64,000 nucleotides of DNA from Enoplolaimus lenunculus (GCA_030248215.1 JASANG010001170.1:1-64000), one strand, 5' to 3'; positions 1 to 23,718 are shown, counted from the stretch's first letter. Notes: generated from the letters alone by a model not told the origin. Numbers and translations are program-made.

Positions 1-248
1 TTCACGTAGAGGTATACTTCATGCATCAAAGCTTTTTATGTTATGATTGGGCTATAGTAGCGAAGCTGTCGCTTTAATTGTCAGTGGTGTATAATATTTT
101 TTGCAAGCGTTTTATTTGAAGCTTTGTGTACTCCGCGTACCGTTCCCATGGTGTCGGTTTTGGTGATGATCCTAGTTTATTAGCAGGTTTGATTGGACTT
201 AAAACGGCATGTTCTAAACTCTAAAGTGCGCATATTTTTTTGTTCTAG

Positions 249-12091
<11,843 letters not shown>

Positions 12092-12558
12092 GGACGTGGA
12101 TGTTAGTTTTAGAAGCTGTCACACTAGCGTGGGTGGCTTTCTAAGCCTCTAACCTTAGCGTAAGGATAAGATTAAAAACTAACCTACACCGAAGTTTAAA
12201 TATTAGTTTAAAGCGTAAGCCAGCCTCGTTTATTATCGGCGCTGAGGGTTCGTCTTACTGTTGTGGCGTTCCATTTTCTGTCAAGACAGTTGATAAATGT
12301 CGGCTCGGCATTGATTTTGGATTAATATTTACGCTTATGCTTAAGTTAACTAATTTAAGACTTATGCTGGCGATTTGATTTAAATTTAGAAACACGCTGA
12401 TGCTAGTGTGGCACACATTGGAACCAAACGTTGACTGGAATGAGTGTAGGGGCCCCCTGCACACCAGGACCTCATGACTTTGATGAGTTTCGGAAGCGTT
12501 CATATTTGATTTGACTTGGATATTTTAACAATCGGGTGTAGTTTTGAGCTCAGCGAGG

Positions 12559-12570
12559 TAGTATAGTGGT
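12559..12570 (+). other. tRNA-like A-box remnant
   Basis: TAGTATAGTGGT fits the RNA polymerase III A box and resembles the D-arm start of tRNAs. No B box follows at the right distance, so this is at best the head of a broken SINE. Confidence 0.3.
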
Positions 12571-12623
12571 ATCTGGGTTGGTGTCCTGAGTTAAGCTTAG
12601 CTGGTAGACGGCTAGTCTGTATG

Positions 12624-12740
12624 GGCGTAGCCAGGATTTTAAAAAGGGGTTACCGTATCAAAATCAAAAATCAAAAAGAGGGTTCTGACAACTGACCCCC
12701 TCCACCTCGTGGGTTTCTGCCGGCATCTAGCTATATGGCA
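12624..12740. repeat. Family I end fragment
   Basis: Begins GGGCGTAGCCAGGATTTTAA and continues with GGGGTTACC and CTGACCCCCTCC. It shares the end motif and the AAAAAGGGGTTACC block with the copy at 50992-51138. A clear second end is missing. Confidence 0.5.
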
Positions 12741-12774
12741 GGGTCGTACCGAATCCACGATTTGACCGAATCCG

Positions 12775-12930
12775 AATCCAATGCTAATTGGCCGGATCCG
12801 AATCCAATGCTAATTGGCCGGATCCGAATCCAATGCTAATTGGCCGGATCCGAATCCATTGCTAATTGGCCGGATCCGAATCCAATGCTAATTTGCCGGA
12901 TCCAAATCCACTGCTAATTTGCCGGATCTG
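12775..12930. repeat. 27-bp minisatellite
   Basis: About six copies of a unit near GAATCCAATGCTAATTGGCC plus GGATCC, with TTGG/TTTG and CAA/CAT variants. The start, just after GGGTCGTACCGAATCC, and the later TCCGAACCGCAAATTTTTGCC near 13110 suggest it grew inside a dispersed element. Confidence 0.85.
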
Positions 12931-13222
12931 AATCCAAACCTTGCATTTTGAAACTTACCGATATATCGAGAATGTGTTAAAGAGTTAAAGAATAGTGACG
13001 CAATGCCAGGCGCACAACTTTAAATGTTGATATATTTCGTGCCCGACCTCAGTTCTGAGATTTGTAATCTGAAACAAAAAATATTGATTTCTAGAACAAA
13101 TGATTTCGAATCCGAACCGCAAATTTTTGCCAAATCCGACGATTTGTTGCTACCCTGCTATGTGGTCAAAAATTTTTTTGAATTATATTTGTATGTGCCT
13201 TGGTGGTTTTGTCTGTAACTTT

Positions 13223-13358
13223 GGCCCATGTAAAGATCATCGGCGGAACATTTTTCTGTGTGACTAGAATAGAGTAAGCTTTAGACTAATTTTTTTGCTT
13301 GGTTTAGGCTAAGGAATATGCTTATAACACTGTTCCGCCCCTGTTGTTTACATTGGCC
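13223..13358. repeat. Family A TIR element, compact copy
   Basis: Left end GGCCCATGTAAAGATCATCG, right end CTGTTGTTTACATTGGCC. The inner parts GCGGAAC and GTTCCGC also pair. The middle has GAATAGAGTAAGC, TTTAGACTAATTTTTTTGC, one GGCTTAG-like hexamer block and GGAATATGCTTATAACACTG. This is a minimal copy with hardly any hexamer array. Confidence 0.8.
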
Positions 13359-13539
13359 GTAGCTTTAACCAGATAATCTAAGCTCAAATATCACAGCTAC
13401 AACCGGATCATTTGGGTTTTAGCGAGAAATCAGAGATTATATAAGTAGTGTTTTAGCTATGTAATTGATTGAAAAAACTGTACATTTCACCACTGCGTCA
13501 AGTATAACTCGATATTTAGTTTTTGATGGAAAACAGGAT

Positions 13540-13682
13540 GGCCCATGTTTAGAACAATGCCGGAACAGTAGTATAAGCATATTCCTAAGCCTAAGCCTAA
13601 GCAAGAAAATTAGTCTAAAGCTTAAACTGACTCTATTATAGCCCTTCCGGAAAGCGATCCTTCCCTGTTCTATACATGGGCC
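13540..13682. repeat. Family A TIR element
   Basis: Left end GGCCCATGTTTAGAACAATG, right end CCTGTTCTATACATGGGCC. Interior: CAGTAGTATAAGCATATTCC, CCTAAG x3, AAAATTAGTCTAAAGC and CTGACTCTATTATAG. It is in the opposite orientation to the copy at 13223-13358. Confidence 0.85.
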
Positions 13683-14268
13683 AACGGGATTATAGAACAG
13701 GTCTCAAATAAAAGGTGGAGACTTGGATGTAAGTGTAGGTTGTGGATTAACAGCCTAATTGGCGAGTTTGGTTGAAACCTGGTTTGTAAATACATAACCC
13801 GAACCTATGGTTATTATTTTAAGAATATGAATTCGGGCTCAACGGGGGTGTTATATCTCAATGATAAAACGGTTACATGCGATGTAGGGTCGCGTTACTT
13901 ATACCGGCGGTTAGTTTCCTCCGGGCTGTAAGGGGGCGCAGGGTTTAGGCTATTTCTTGATTAGGCTTATGCTTATATTTAGACTTATTTTTAGTAGGCT
14001 TAGGAATATGCTTAACTGTTACGTTCGAAAAAGTAACATTGGCAGTGATGGATGTGATGTTATTTTAATGGTACTGCGAAATTTACATAATGCGAATTAT
14101 ATATTGTTTTTATATATGTTCTTATACTTTTATAAATATAATATATGTTTGTGTTGTTTTTGTGTAAGTACTGAAGAATAGTAAAAGTTTTAATTTCAAG
14201 AACAACCAATAAGACTAGCATAACGAAAAATTGGCCCATGTATAGAACACGGCCGGAACAGTAGCATA

Positions 14269-14961
14269 CTGTAGTGACCCGAATAAGAGGGGGGGACTGA
14301 TATTTATTTGGCCTCTCCAGAGGGTACCCCCTTGTTATTCGGTTACGGACTGTTATTTATTTTTAACCCACGCTCCGTCGCCCTTCGTTACTAATATATA
14401 TCCGGTACTGCAATTATCCGTTGAATTATACGTTTGTCTTGTGTCAGCAGCTTGAGTAATAATACAAGGTTATACTTAGGAATGTACTTTCAAATTTTAA
14501 GTACGCTTTAAAGTTTCAAACTTAAATTATTTGGTTCTGGAGTCATTTATGTGCTACAATTAGGGTTAATTGACATTTATGGACTCTAATTAGGGTTTAA
14601 CCCCTTCTCACATTGAGTTGCATATAGGCAACTAAGCGCAGTGTATATACGTTAAATAATGTATATCGCACCGTGTTTAACAATTGAAACACGTATACAT
14701 AGTACTAAATCACCACAAGACGTGAGAGCCCCCTTGGGCTCGAGTGTCAAGCTCCTATAGCTGAGTGGTGATGGTATACGCCTCCCACTCCAGTCACCGG
14801 AGTTCGAATCCTAGCATAGAAGTAGGTCTCAGGGGAAATAAAAAATATTCATGTGAGAAAGGGTGAAAGACTCTATCCGCTTACGGACTCTAATTAGGAA
14901 TACGGACTCCTATTGATTCCGACCCAAAATTGAAACTCCTCTCTTATTCGGGTCAATACAG
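14269..14961. mobile_element. Family D element with TA duplication (Tc1/mariner-like MITE)
   Basis: Left end CTGTAGTGACCCGAATAAGA, right end the inverse with one mismatch (TTCGGGTCAATACAG), each flanked by TA. Removing it and one TA restores the family A motif CAGTAGCATAAGCATATTCC, so this is a clean insertion. No transposase can be read, so it is a non-autonomous element. It carries an internal tRNA-like block at about 14749-14825. Confidence 0.8.
14749..14825 (+). mobile_element. tRNA-like head of a SINE-like repeat
   Basis: A box TAGCTGAGTGGT at 14758-14769 and B box GTTCGAATC at 14812-14820 are spaced as in a tRNA. The acceptor and T stems pair poorly, so this is not a working tRNA gene. 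The following GAAATAAAAAATATTCATGT and GAGAAAGGGT recur at 38830-38860 and 39015-39045, which makes it a dispersed family. It sits inside the family D element. Confidence 0.6.
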
Positions 14962-15339
14962 TAAGCATATTCCTAACCCTAAGCCTAAGCAAAAAACTTC
15001 TATACATGGGCCCAAAAATTAGTCTACAGCTTTAGCATACTCGATTGTAGTCCCACAGAAAAACATTCCGCCCTTGGTCTGTAGGTTTATGGGCCGAAAA
15101 TTTTCACCTGAAGCATGTAATTTTTCTATAAAAGTATTGTCATAAAACTAAAGTTACATCCGGGTTTCCGGTTATTTCGGGTATTTTCATCAAAAAAACC
15201 GCGTCTTTTCGCGACAATCATTCCGGGTATTACAAAAATACCCGGAAAAAATAGCCGGAATAAAATTAGCTTAGTGTTTATAACATTCCGCGCCTACATT
15301 CCAAATATTAACTGTATCGTTCGTGAATTAAATAGGTTG

Positions 15340-15485
15340 TATACAGTGTCCAGAATCAAATAAAGTTGAGGTCAAAACTTTAAAGCATTCTTAAGTTTTC
15401 AAAAATAGTCCGTAACCGAATAACGGGGGTACCCCTTGGAGAGGTTAAATAAATATCAGTCCCGCCTCTATTCGGGTCACTACAG
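15340..15485. repeat. Family D end fragment
   Basis: Read on the minus strand it starts CTGTAGTGACCCGAATAGAG, then GGTACCCCCGTTATTCGG, as at the left end of 14269-14961. It then shares the AACTTTATTTGATTCTGG block with the copy at 42237-42643. The other end is missing. Confidence 0.7.
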
Positions 15486-16062
15486 TACCACCAGGTAACT
15501 TTTGGTGTATTGTGCACACCGAAGCCAAAAAAGCTTCAGTGTCCAGCACACTATAGCTCACGTAAAGCGCAGGGGCGGTATGCTTTTCGGTGCTTGCAAT
15601 TCAGCAAGCTTAAAGCTTTAGACTACTTTTTTGCTTTATCTTAAGTTTATTCGTACGCTAGGCGTTGGATTACGAATTTGTTTATACTCCCTGAAGCCAA
15701 AGAACTACAATATCTTGAACACGACTACGGCGTCTAAAGGTTTTGGAATGGTCAAATTTTATACGAATGTGATTGTGTCCAAAGTACTTTAATGCACATA
15801 GTCACTCGGAGTGAGACCCTTTCTGCATGGTGCTAGACCTACCCAGGAGAAGTATAAGGGAAAGTATAAAAACTTTCACAATATACCAAAACTGACGGAA
15901 TCTTCACCAAAAATTCTGCCGGCCAACTGCAGTCCGCCGGAAAACGGTTCGTTCCTGATTGATATACATACGCCTGGTCCCAATTGGTTAAACCGTGTAA
16001 ACGGGGAAATCAGCCAATGCTTCTGTTTTTTTCACCTAAATATGCGTACGCTGCACAATTTG

Positions 16063-16250
16063 TGGCCAATGTTATTTTATGGGGCGTAGCAGTAGATTAA
16101 GCGTATTCCTAAGCGTAATAGCCTATAAGCGTTGCAAAAATGTGTTCCTAAGCCTAAGCCTAAACCTAAGCAAAAAGTATAATCTAGAATCTATACCTAC
16201 TCTTTTATGGATTACCAGAAACCTGGACACACCTTAAAGTAACATGGGCC
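16063..16250. repeat. Family B TIR element
   Basis: Left end GGCCAATGTTATTTTATGGG, right end ACCTTAAAGTAACATGGGCC. Interior: GGGCGTAGCAGTAGATTAAG, CGTATTCCTAAGC, GCGTTGCAAAAATGTGTTCC, CCTAAG hexamers, TAATCTAGAATC and CCTACTCTTTTATGG. Confidence 0.85.
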
Positions 16251-16541
16251 CAATTTATGATTTCCAAAAAAGCTCCTACAATATTTTAGGAATTGCACTA
16301 TTTCTTGCTCACACGTTTTAAAACCAAATCACTGAGCGTTTAATTGTTAGGATGACAATGATGGCAAAATTATAATTTTGTCAATAAACAAAATACAGAA
16401 GCAACTAAAAAAACACAAACTACATAATAAATATCGATATAACATAAAGCAGCATAATTTGAGGCTTCGCAGTAAAATATAATATAAAATATCATATGAA
16501 GACAGGATGCAACTGAACGTGAAAATCACCCGAATTTATAC

Positions 16542-16727
16542 GGACCAATGTTACTTCAACGGGCGTAACAGTAGATTAAGCGTAATCCTAAGCCTATTAA
16601 ACCAAAGGGTTGCAAAAAAATAAGTTCTTAAGCGTAAGCCTAAGCAAAAAACTGTAATCTACAGTCTAAACCTACTCTTTTATAGACCGACCAGAAACCT
16701 GGACGCCCCTAAAAGTAACATGGACCG
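16542..16727. repeat. Family B TIR element
   Basis: Left end GGACCAATGTTACTTCAACG, right end CCCCTAAAAGTAACATGGACC. Same internal order as 16063-16250: CAGTAGATTAAGCGTAATCC, a GTTGCAAAAAAATAAGTTC spacer, hexamers, TGTAATCTACAGTC and CTACTCTTTTATAGACC. Confidence 0.85.
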
Positions 16728-17065
16728 CTATACGTATTGTACATTCCGTGGGAGCCGGAGACGACGCAAAATATATAGCGCGGATTGCGTCAAAAACTGC
16801 AAAACATATTTCATTTTGAAAACAGAACATTAATGTCGATGAGAAAATAGCGTTTTTGGCAAACGCCAAAACTATTCATTTCAGACTTTCCTCGACTTAA
16901 CAACCGTTTTGACAGATGCTGTTTACAACGCAAACAAAAACGATTCAGTCAAGACAGCGTTTTATTTTTGACACAATTCCTTAAAATTCTATTTTATATC
17001 ATTGTTTTCGTTATATATTTCCAGCGAAATGTACGAAACATTTTAGTTTGTCAATACTTATGTTC

Positions 17066-17268
17066 GCCCATGTATAGAACACGACCGGAACAGTAGTATA
17101 ACCATATTCCTAAGCATAAGCCTAAGTCTATGCCTAAACGTATGGATAAGCGTATTCCTAAACCTAAACCTATGCAAATAAATTAATCTAAAAGCTTAAA
17201 CTGACTCTATTATGACTCTATTATAGCTCCTCCGGAAAACGATCCGGCCCTGTTCTATACATGGGCCC
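17066..17268. repeat. Family A TIR element
   Basis: Left end GCCCATGTATAGAACACGGC, right end CGGCCCTGTTCTATACATGGGCC. The hexamer block is degenerate (CCTAAGCATAAGCCTAAGTC...). The TATGACTCTATTATAG piece is partly duplicated near 17205-17226. Confidence 0.85.
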
Positions 17269-17830
17269 TTATGTTTATAAAGTTGTAGCAACTATAAGCA
17301 TCAAAAATTAAAAAATCTATTTTTTTCAAGAATGTAAACTAAATATTCAAATATTGCAAACATTTAGAAATTTTATCCGAGGCTGATTTTGTTTATTAAC
17401 ACAAAACCGTCCACTGGCAGACGTCATCTTGCACCGTGATACACAAACCTAAAACTGAAACAAACTTTACATTCGCAACTTCATTTTTGTCCAAAATCAA
17501 CAAATGTCCCATTTTTCAGTAGTTTTCATATATTCAATTATACTAAAAGTGTGTGTTTTTTTACAAAAATTTATGCCAAATTTCACTTTTTAAGTTTTCC
17601 TAAAATTTCAATGACAAACAAAGCAAACGTGAACATTTAAACAGCAGCAATATTACTTGATTTAATAATTTCCGCTAAACTAAACTGAGTAGTGAAAATA
17701 TATTTAAAAATTCAAATGGTTTATACTCGGCGCTGCAGCAAAAAATGGTGCAAGTGACCCCCCTTCGTTTTGTTGTCAGAAAATTGCCAATATGAGCAAA
17801 GACAAATAACGGAAATTAGTTCGACATAAT

Positions 17831-17888
17831 GGTCCATGCTTAGGAATAAGCTTATAATACTGTTTCGCCTCTGTTCTTTACATTGGCC
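17831..17888. repeat. Solo end of a family A element
   Basis: GGTCCATGCTTAGGAATAAG directly joined to CTTATAATACTG and CTCTGTTCTTTACATTGGCC. The middle and left part are deleted. Confidence 0.65.
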
Positions 17889-18123
17889 GACATACTCAAC
17901 ATTTTTTTCGATGACATACTTCGCTCCTGATATTGAAAATGGTTATAACGCGATCAGGGTTGATCAACCGGAATTCCGGTTCCGGTAAAATCTAGTGCCT
18001 GCCGGAACCCTGAACGCCATCATCAGACTGCACCCGGAGGTGAATAAAGCCGTGGATCCGAAACCGAAAGTGAAACAAAAATTCTACATTAAAAATGATG
18101 TTGAATTTTGGACTGATTAACTA

Positions 18124-18366
18124 GGCAAGGTTACTTTTAGGGGCGAAACAGTAGATTAAGCGTATTCCTGAGCCTAAACGTTGCAAAATGTGTTCCTGAG
18201 CCTAAGCTTAATCCTAAGCGTTGCAAAATGTGTTCCTAAACCTAAGCCTAAGCGTTGCAAAATGTGTTCCTAAGCCTAAACCTAAGCAAAAAATGTAATC
18301 TAGAATCTGAACCTACTCTTTTATAGACCGACCAGAACCTGGACGCCCCTTAAAGTAACATGGGCC
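18124..18366. repeat. Family B TIR element with repeated spacer
   Basis: The unit GTTGCAAAATGTGTTCCTAA is present three times, each followed by CCTAAG hexamers. Ends: GGTTACTTTTAGGGGCG and CCCCTTAAAGTAACATGGGCC. The spacer-plus-hexamer unit has been amplified here. Confidence 0.85.
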
Positions 18367-18745
18367 GATTACCTCTTATATACTGAGCACACAAAGCGAA
18401 ACAATTAAATATAATACATTACTATACATGCACCAATTAGGCAATGCTACTAAATACACATGAGAAACAATGTACACATATCAATCTCAAACCCACTACT
18501 TAAACCAACAACACATCGTAATCTCAAATGTCAACTCAAAAAGAACCAAAATTACCAAAAATAAATCGGTTTGAAAATTTTTTAAAAAACTTCACAAAAT
18601 AGTTTTTTCAACCTTTGAAATCATCGTTTCCGAACGCTGTTGAATATTTGTACCAAATCCCATATAGTAACAATAATAATCGGTACTACACGTAACTGAG
18701 AATCAACAATACAATTAATCAAGTTTCACCAATTTCGATAATAGA

Positions 18746-19023
18746 AAAAAATAGAATTTTATTTGAAAAAACACCAGAAAAAATAGAATTTTATTTGAAA
18801 AAACCCCTGAAAAAATAGAATTTTATTTGAAAAAACCCCTGAAAAAATAGAATTTTATTTGAAAAAACCCTCAAAAAAGCAGAATTTTATTTGAAAAAAC
18901 CTTGAAAAAATAGAATTTTATTTGAAAAAACCCTGAAAAAAATAGAATTTTATTTGAAACAATCCTGAAAAAATAGAATTATATTTGAAAAAACTCTGAA
19001 AAAATAGAATTTTATTTGAAAAC
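18746..19023. repeat. 29-30 bp minisatellite
   Basis: About nine copies of AAAAAATAGAATTTTATTTG plus AAAAAACCCTG, with small length variants. Very A+T rich. No relation to the TIR families is visible. Confidence 0.9.
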
Positions 19024-20429
19024 AGCTTGAAAACTTCTCTATACCATTCCAACCTTTGTATGATTACAATGCTATTCAAATTTCAAACAATACATTTGAG
19101 TATACGATCGCTTCAAGTTTACCTACACGTCATTTGATATCATTATTCCGTCCGCAACTTTATCACAGCATTCAACGCGTAGAGCAACGCAGCTTGCATC
19201 CTTGCTTCACATATAATCATATTCACATGAATCTACAAAACACAAACAGAACAACGCAAAATTACTCCCATTCAAGTTGAAATTTAACTCAACAGGCTTA
19301 TGCCAGTCAGTTCCACTAAAGAGATTAGAGTTGCACCGTTTGTAAATAAACTCCCGGACCCGGAATGGTCTGTTGTGTAATTCCGGCACCAAAGCCGGAT
19401 TTTCTTAAAACGGCACCCCCGGAATCAGAGCCCCCGGCAATTTTCGGCGAAACTACTTGGAATTCCCGTACCCGGATGCAACTCTACTAAATATTCCTAC
19501 CTATTGGAACATTTATACATTTCGCCCGCATCAGGTTTAGCGTGAAGAACTACGTATATATCAAAGTGAGGCCGGATATCCGGCCGGGGCAAACAGTCGA
19601 CATCCTACTCCGGTAGTTTATGTTGTCTGATAGCGTACTTAAGTAAATATTTAAGTCGTTGACTAACTGTGATCGACTACACAATTAACCGTTCACGTAT
19701 GCTAACCTTGGTTTAGCTGAAATTGTAGACTCGTGGTGGTTCCTTAACATAAAGCAAAACTATTACTTTTTTGTAATGTCAATGGCTCACATTTGGCGTT
19801 TACTTGTTTTGTTCGAAAGGTTACTCTTGGATAATCAAGGGCTCTTCGGCATGCCCCCAGGTTTAGGCTTAGGATTCTGGAATGGCTTTCCTAAACCTAA
19901 AACTTTGCCTGAGCCTAAATCTGAAATCTTAGTGAAAGTGGGCACATTTTTACTTCCCCACAAGGGTAAAGTTTACCGTCTACTATGAGAACCGTTAATA
20001 CGGGGGTATGTCGTGCGGCAACCCCCCTCTCACTTAAAACCCCTTAACCTTGCTAGGGCCCAAGGGGTTCAGATCGGCGGTCGCCCCACCTGATTGGAAA
20101 TGGAGAAAAATCGCCTCTACCACACTAATCTACAACCCTGAGACCATTTCAGTACAGAACGTTTTACAACGTTGCTATGATTATAACTGAATACTGTAAC
20201 TTTTAAAACCACTGAAACGTTTCCTCTCCCACAGTTGTTCAGTTGTGTGTGGGTGGTGGGTCGTGGGTGGTGGGTGGGGGGAAGAGAGTCTACAAGAACC
20301 AGTCAAGTTTTGGATTTTAATCACTCTGTTATAGCATTGCCTCTCATTCATTACCCTGACATCGTAGCAAAATGTTTTTATCTATTTCCCTTAATAGCGT
20401 CGTCAACTGATAGGAACACCAGCAATATT

Positions 20430-20585
20430 TTGAATATATATGTATATATAAAATATATATTTATGTATATATTATATACATAAATATATGTATATGTATA
20501 TATTATATACATAAATATATATCTATGTATATATTATACATTATATACATAAATATATAATTTATGTATATATTACATACCTCAC
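20430..20585. repeat. AT-rich TATATACATAAATATA tract
   Basis: Degenerate repeats of a roughly 30-bp AT unit with TTATATACATAAATATAT recurring. No coding signal. Confidence 0.75.
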
Positions 20586-21051
20586 ACATATACGTATTGT
20601 AAGCTTTCTGCTACAAATAGGAACCGTTTTGTCAAAAATAAATTCCCTCTCTCTTTCTCTGCTCAAAAAACCGTTTTTTTTCTTTAAATTTTAAATTTGA
20701 TAAAATACATTTCTAACAAATTCTTCTCACATGAAATTCACCTGCTTTACATTCGGGGTTTAAAGGCACAAACGCTGTACATACGCACATAACAACGCGT
20801 GTAATCAATCACATTTTAGCTGATTTCACACCCTGTTGGTTGGGTACGGACTGTTCGAACGCGACCGAAAACACCACAGTGTGAAACGCCGAAACGTAAA
20901 ACCACGTAATCGGCGTATTTATTAGTGTTTTTGAGATAAACTCAAATTATACCTAAGATTAGATACCATACCATTGAATTAAACGTAGAAGACTGTACGT
21001 AGCTTAGGTTATATGGAAGTCAATATCAGGTGTAAGCCATTCAAACACAGA

Positions 21052-21195
21052 GGCCCATGTTACTTTTAAGGCCGTCCCGGTTTCTGGTAGGTCTGTAAAA
21101 GAGTAGGCTTACATTCTAGACTACATTTTTTGGCTTAGGCTTAGGCTTAGGACTACGCTGAATCTAGGGTTACGGTCTTAAAAGTAACATTGACC
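21052..21195. repeat. Family B TIR element, inverted, compact
   Basis: Starts GGCCCATGTTACTTTTAAGG and ends CTTAAAAGTAACATTGACCC. The interior reads TTCTGGTAGGTCTGTAAAAG, GGCTTAGGCTTAGGCTTAGG and CTGAATC. The hexamer is present as TTAGGC on the plus strand. Confidence 0.85.
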
Positions 21196-21479
21196 CAAAC
21201 AGAAATAAAAACCAAAATTTCGAATAATTATTTAGTACTAAAATTGCGTTTGGCTTTTAGCGCACGTCCCTCGCGAGCTTTTATGGTCCTTCCGTTTCGG
21301 GGGTCAGCTGCAGACGTATTTGAAAAGCAAACTTAAAGACTAACTTTTGACAAAACTACGCAAATTTTTTTTTGAAATTTACAATCAGGAAGCGTCAACT
21401 CGAGTCTTAGCAGAACTTGTTCACATTTGGCTGGGTATTTTTCACCTTCGGTTGCACCCGTGCCCGTTACTATAGAAAA

Positions 21480-21712
21480 GCCAATGTCACTTTTTGAGGG
21501 CGTAACAGTAGATTAAGCGTATTCCTAAGCCTAAGTCTAAAACTAACCGTTGCAAAAGCGTATTTGTCAGGCCTAAGCGTTACAAAAAATGAGTTCCTAA
21601 GCCTAAGCCTAAACCTAAGCGTTGCAAAAAATGTGTCCCTAAGCCTAAACTTTGCAAAAATGTGTCCCTAAGCCTAAACTTTGCAAAAATGAGTTCAATA
21701 AGCCTAACGCTA
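21480..21712. repeat. Family B element, right end lost against family E
   Basis: The left end CCAATGTCACTTTTTGAGGG is followed by CAGTAGATTAAGCGTATTCC and four spacer-plus-hexamer units (GTTGCAAAA...). The usual right half is missing; family E sequence (CCGGAACCGGATTG) starts at once at 21719. Confidence 0.7.
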
Positions 21713-21718
21713 AACCTA

Positions 21719-22075
21719 CCGGAACCGGATTGTTAAAAAAATACCAGAAACGGAGCCGGAAAATATAAATACTTGTTCCCGAAAAGTTCATTTTAAACGC
21801 TATTTTATCGCTTTTAATGCTGTAAACACACCTTTTAGAATGTCAAAATCCTGAAACAAATACAGTCGGTGGAAACATATGATAAGTTATGGAGTATGGC
21901 ACAAATTTGAAATTTTGGAAATACACGCTCAGACAATTTTAGAGAAATAAGTTAGAATAATATGCCCAATTTCTTAAATTTTCGAACGAGAAAAATTATC
22001 AACACCCAAAATACCGGAAAATTCCGGTGAAAAAATATCACATTTTTTACCGGAACCGGAATTCCAGTTGCACCC
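21719..22075. repeat. Family E TIR element
   Basis: Left part CCGGAACCGGATTGTTAAAA, right part TTTTACCGGAACCGGAATTCC followed by GTTGCACCCTG. The interior is A+T rich with no coding capacity. It is bordered on the left by a truncated family B element. Confidence 0.65.
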
Positions 22076-22693
22076 TGTTTAAGATATATGTAAGGGCTGC
22101 TTTGAAAGTATGCAGTTTTTAAAATTCATTACGATTAGATTTAACTAAAAATATGCCAAATTTCAAATGAGTTTAAACGTAACCAAACAGTTAGTTAGCT
22201 TAGTTAATCTAGTAAGTTAGTTTAATACTGCTAGATTTGCTTAAGCTTAAACCGAGTTAGTTTAAGCGTTTAGTGCGTACGACACTATATACATTTAAAA
22301 CACAGAGCTGCCAATAATCTCATACGACGTACCACGATTTTGATTCACTATCCCCTAGACATCCGGTTCTGATATTCCGTTATCCGACCGCACCCTACAA
22401 CCGTTGTCGATTTTCAGACAACCACTCACATCGATCCAGCAACGCCCACCCACGCCGCCCATTTTCCAATTATGTACCGCTCTTCCAGCCCCAACCAATA
22501 ATTTGGCAGCCGACACCAACCAGGGGCCCACACAAAACCAGTGCATAACGGTGATATATCGACTAACAAAATTTCTCGATACAAAAGCGAACCCAAACTA
22601 CCCAAATTTTACTCTCAGTCGATTTTACGATACGAATCCGAATTTTAAAAGTACAAAAAATAATAATTTCTCGCTCGCTACACTCGCTTCTCA

Positions 22694-22870
<177 letters not shown>

Positions 22871-22871
<1 letters not shown>

Positions 22872-23293
22872 CCTTTACATGCACTGTATACCAGCCCTAA
22901 ACGAATATTGCACGCGTCGCTCCGCTGTGATACCAAACAGGCCCCTCCCAAAGACCTCTCCCATCGCCTACTGTTCCACCAATACCAAACCAACGGGTGG
23001 CCCTGTACATCATAACAACACAGCGTTCCGTCTTCATTTTCCTCGCGACCAGCAAACAGTTTGTTGTTGTTGTTGTCGTCGTCGTAATGGTTCAGTGTTT
23101 TTATTGTCAAAAAAATATATATACGTAATTAATTTAGCCAAAGACGCAACTTTGTTGCCAAATTTTTCATTCCAACCCACAACTGTCGCTGTCGGTCGAT
23201 TCGGCATCAACGACAATTCGTCACTTTTCAAATTCAACTCCAAAACGTCATCGTCGACCGTCGATAAAATTTGTCGCCCCTCATCATTTGATG
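22871..23293 (-). CDS. Unrecognised coding-like block, possible exon(s)
   Basis: I do not recognise this. On the minus strand 23293-23131 reads as an exon-like peptide (pieces: TVDDDVLELNLKSDELSLMP and VVGWNEKFGNKVASLAKLIT) with codon use like the true exons here. An AG lies just upstream and a possible GTATAT donor just after. A second frame, 23080-22871, gives DGTLCCYDVQGHPLVWYWWN and is followed by GTTATT. The two are not in one frame, so an intron or decay would be needed between them. It could belong to the 3' part of a minus-strand gene or be a chance open frame in a gene-poor stretch. Confidence 0.3.
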
Positions 23294-23388
23294 CTTAGGC
23301 TTAAAAGATTGCGTTTAGGGCTGTGGTTAGATTTTTTTCGGACGACATCAAAAAGCATTAAAATTGTCAAAAAATTATAAGTAGTTCG

Positions 23389-23672
23389 ATCCATGTACAA
23401 AACAGGGCCGGAACATTTGTATAAGCATATTCCTAAGCCTAAGCTTAAGCGTAAGGATGACTCTATTCCTAAGCCTAAGCCTAAGCGTAAGGACGAGTCT
23501 ATTCCTAAGCCTAAGCCTAAGCGTAAGGCTGACTCTATTCCTAAGCCTAAGCCTACGCGTAAGGATGAGTCTATTCCTAAACCTAAGCCTAAGCAAAAAA
23601 ATTAGTCTCAATCTTAAACACACTCTATTACAGCCTTGCACGAAAACGATCCAGCCCTGTTCTATACATGGG
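23389..23672. repeat. Family A element with 36-bp higher-order hexamer array
   Basis: Left end ATCCATGTACAAAACAGGGC, right end AGCCCTGTTCTATACATGGG. Between 23431 and 23590 there are four units of six hexamers each, of the form (CCTAAG)3-CGTAAG-GA(T/C)GAG-TCTATT. The array then leads into the usual AAAAAAATTAGTCTCAATC and ACTCTATTACAG. Confidence 0.9.
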
Positions 23673-23718
23673 TTAGTAACTTCCACCCTGAGTCTTCAAC
23701 AATTAAATAACGATACAC

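Larger units (their letters stand above)
14233..15095. repeat. Family A element split by a family D insertion
   Basis: The left end GGCCCATGTATAGAACACGG runs to CAGTAGCATA at 14268. It resumes at 14962 with TAAGCATATTCC, CCTAAG hexamers and AAAAAACT, and ends near 15095 with ATTCCGCCC...TTTATGGGCC. A further TATACATGGGCCC at 15002-15014 shows that the right part is itself rearranged. The 693 bp between are a family D element. Confidence 0.75.
12092..22400. other. Intergenic, repeat-dominated stretch
   Basis: No gene recognised between the APPL stop and the coding-like block at 22.9 kb. It holds several family A, B, D and E elements, two minisatellites and AT tracts, most listed separately. 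The gaps between them (for example 12100-12540, 15500-16060, 19030-20430) contain no splice-bounded conserved exon that I could see. The missing last exon of sestrin (minus strand) could in principle lie here. Confidence 0.6.
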
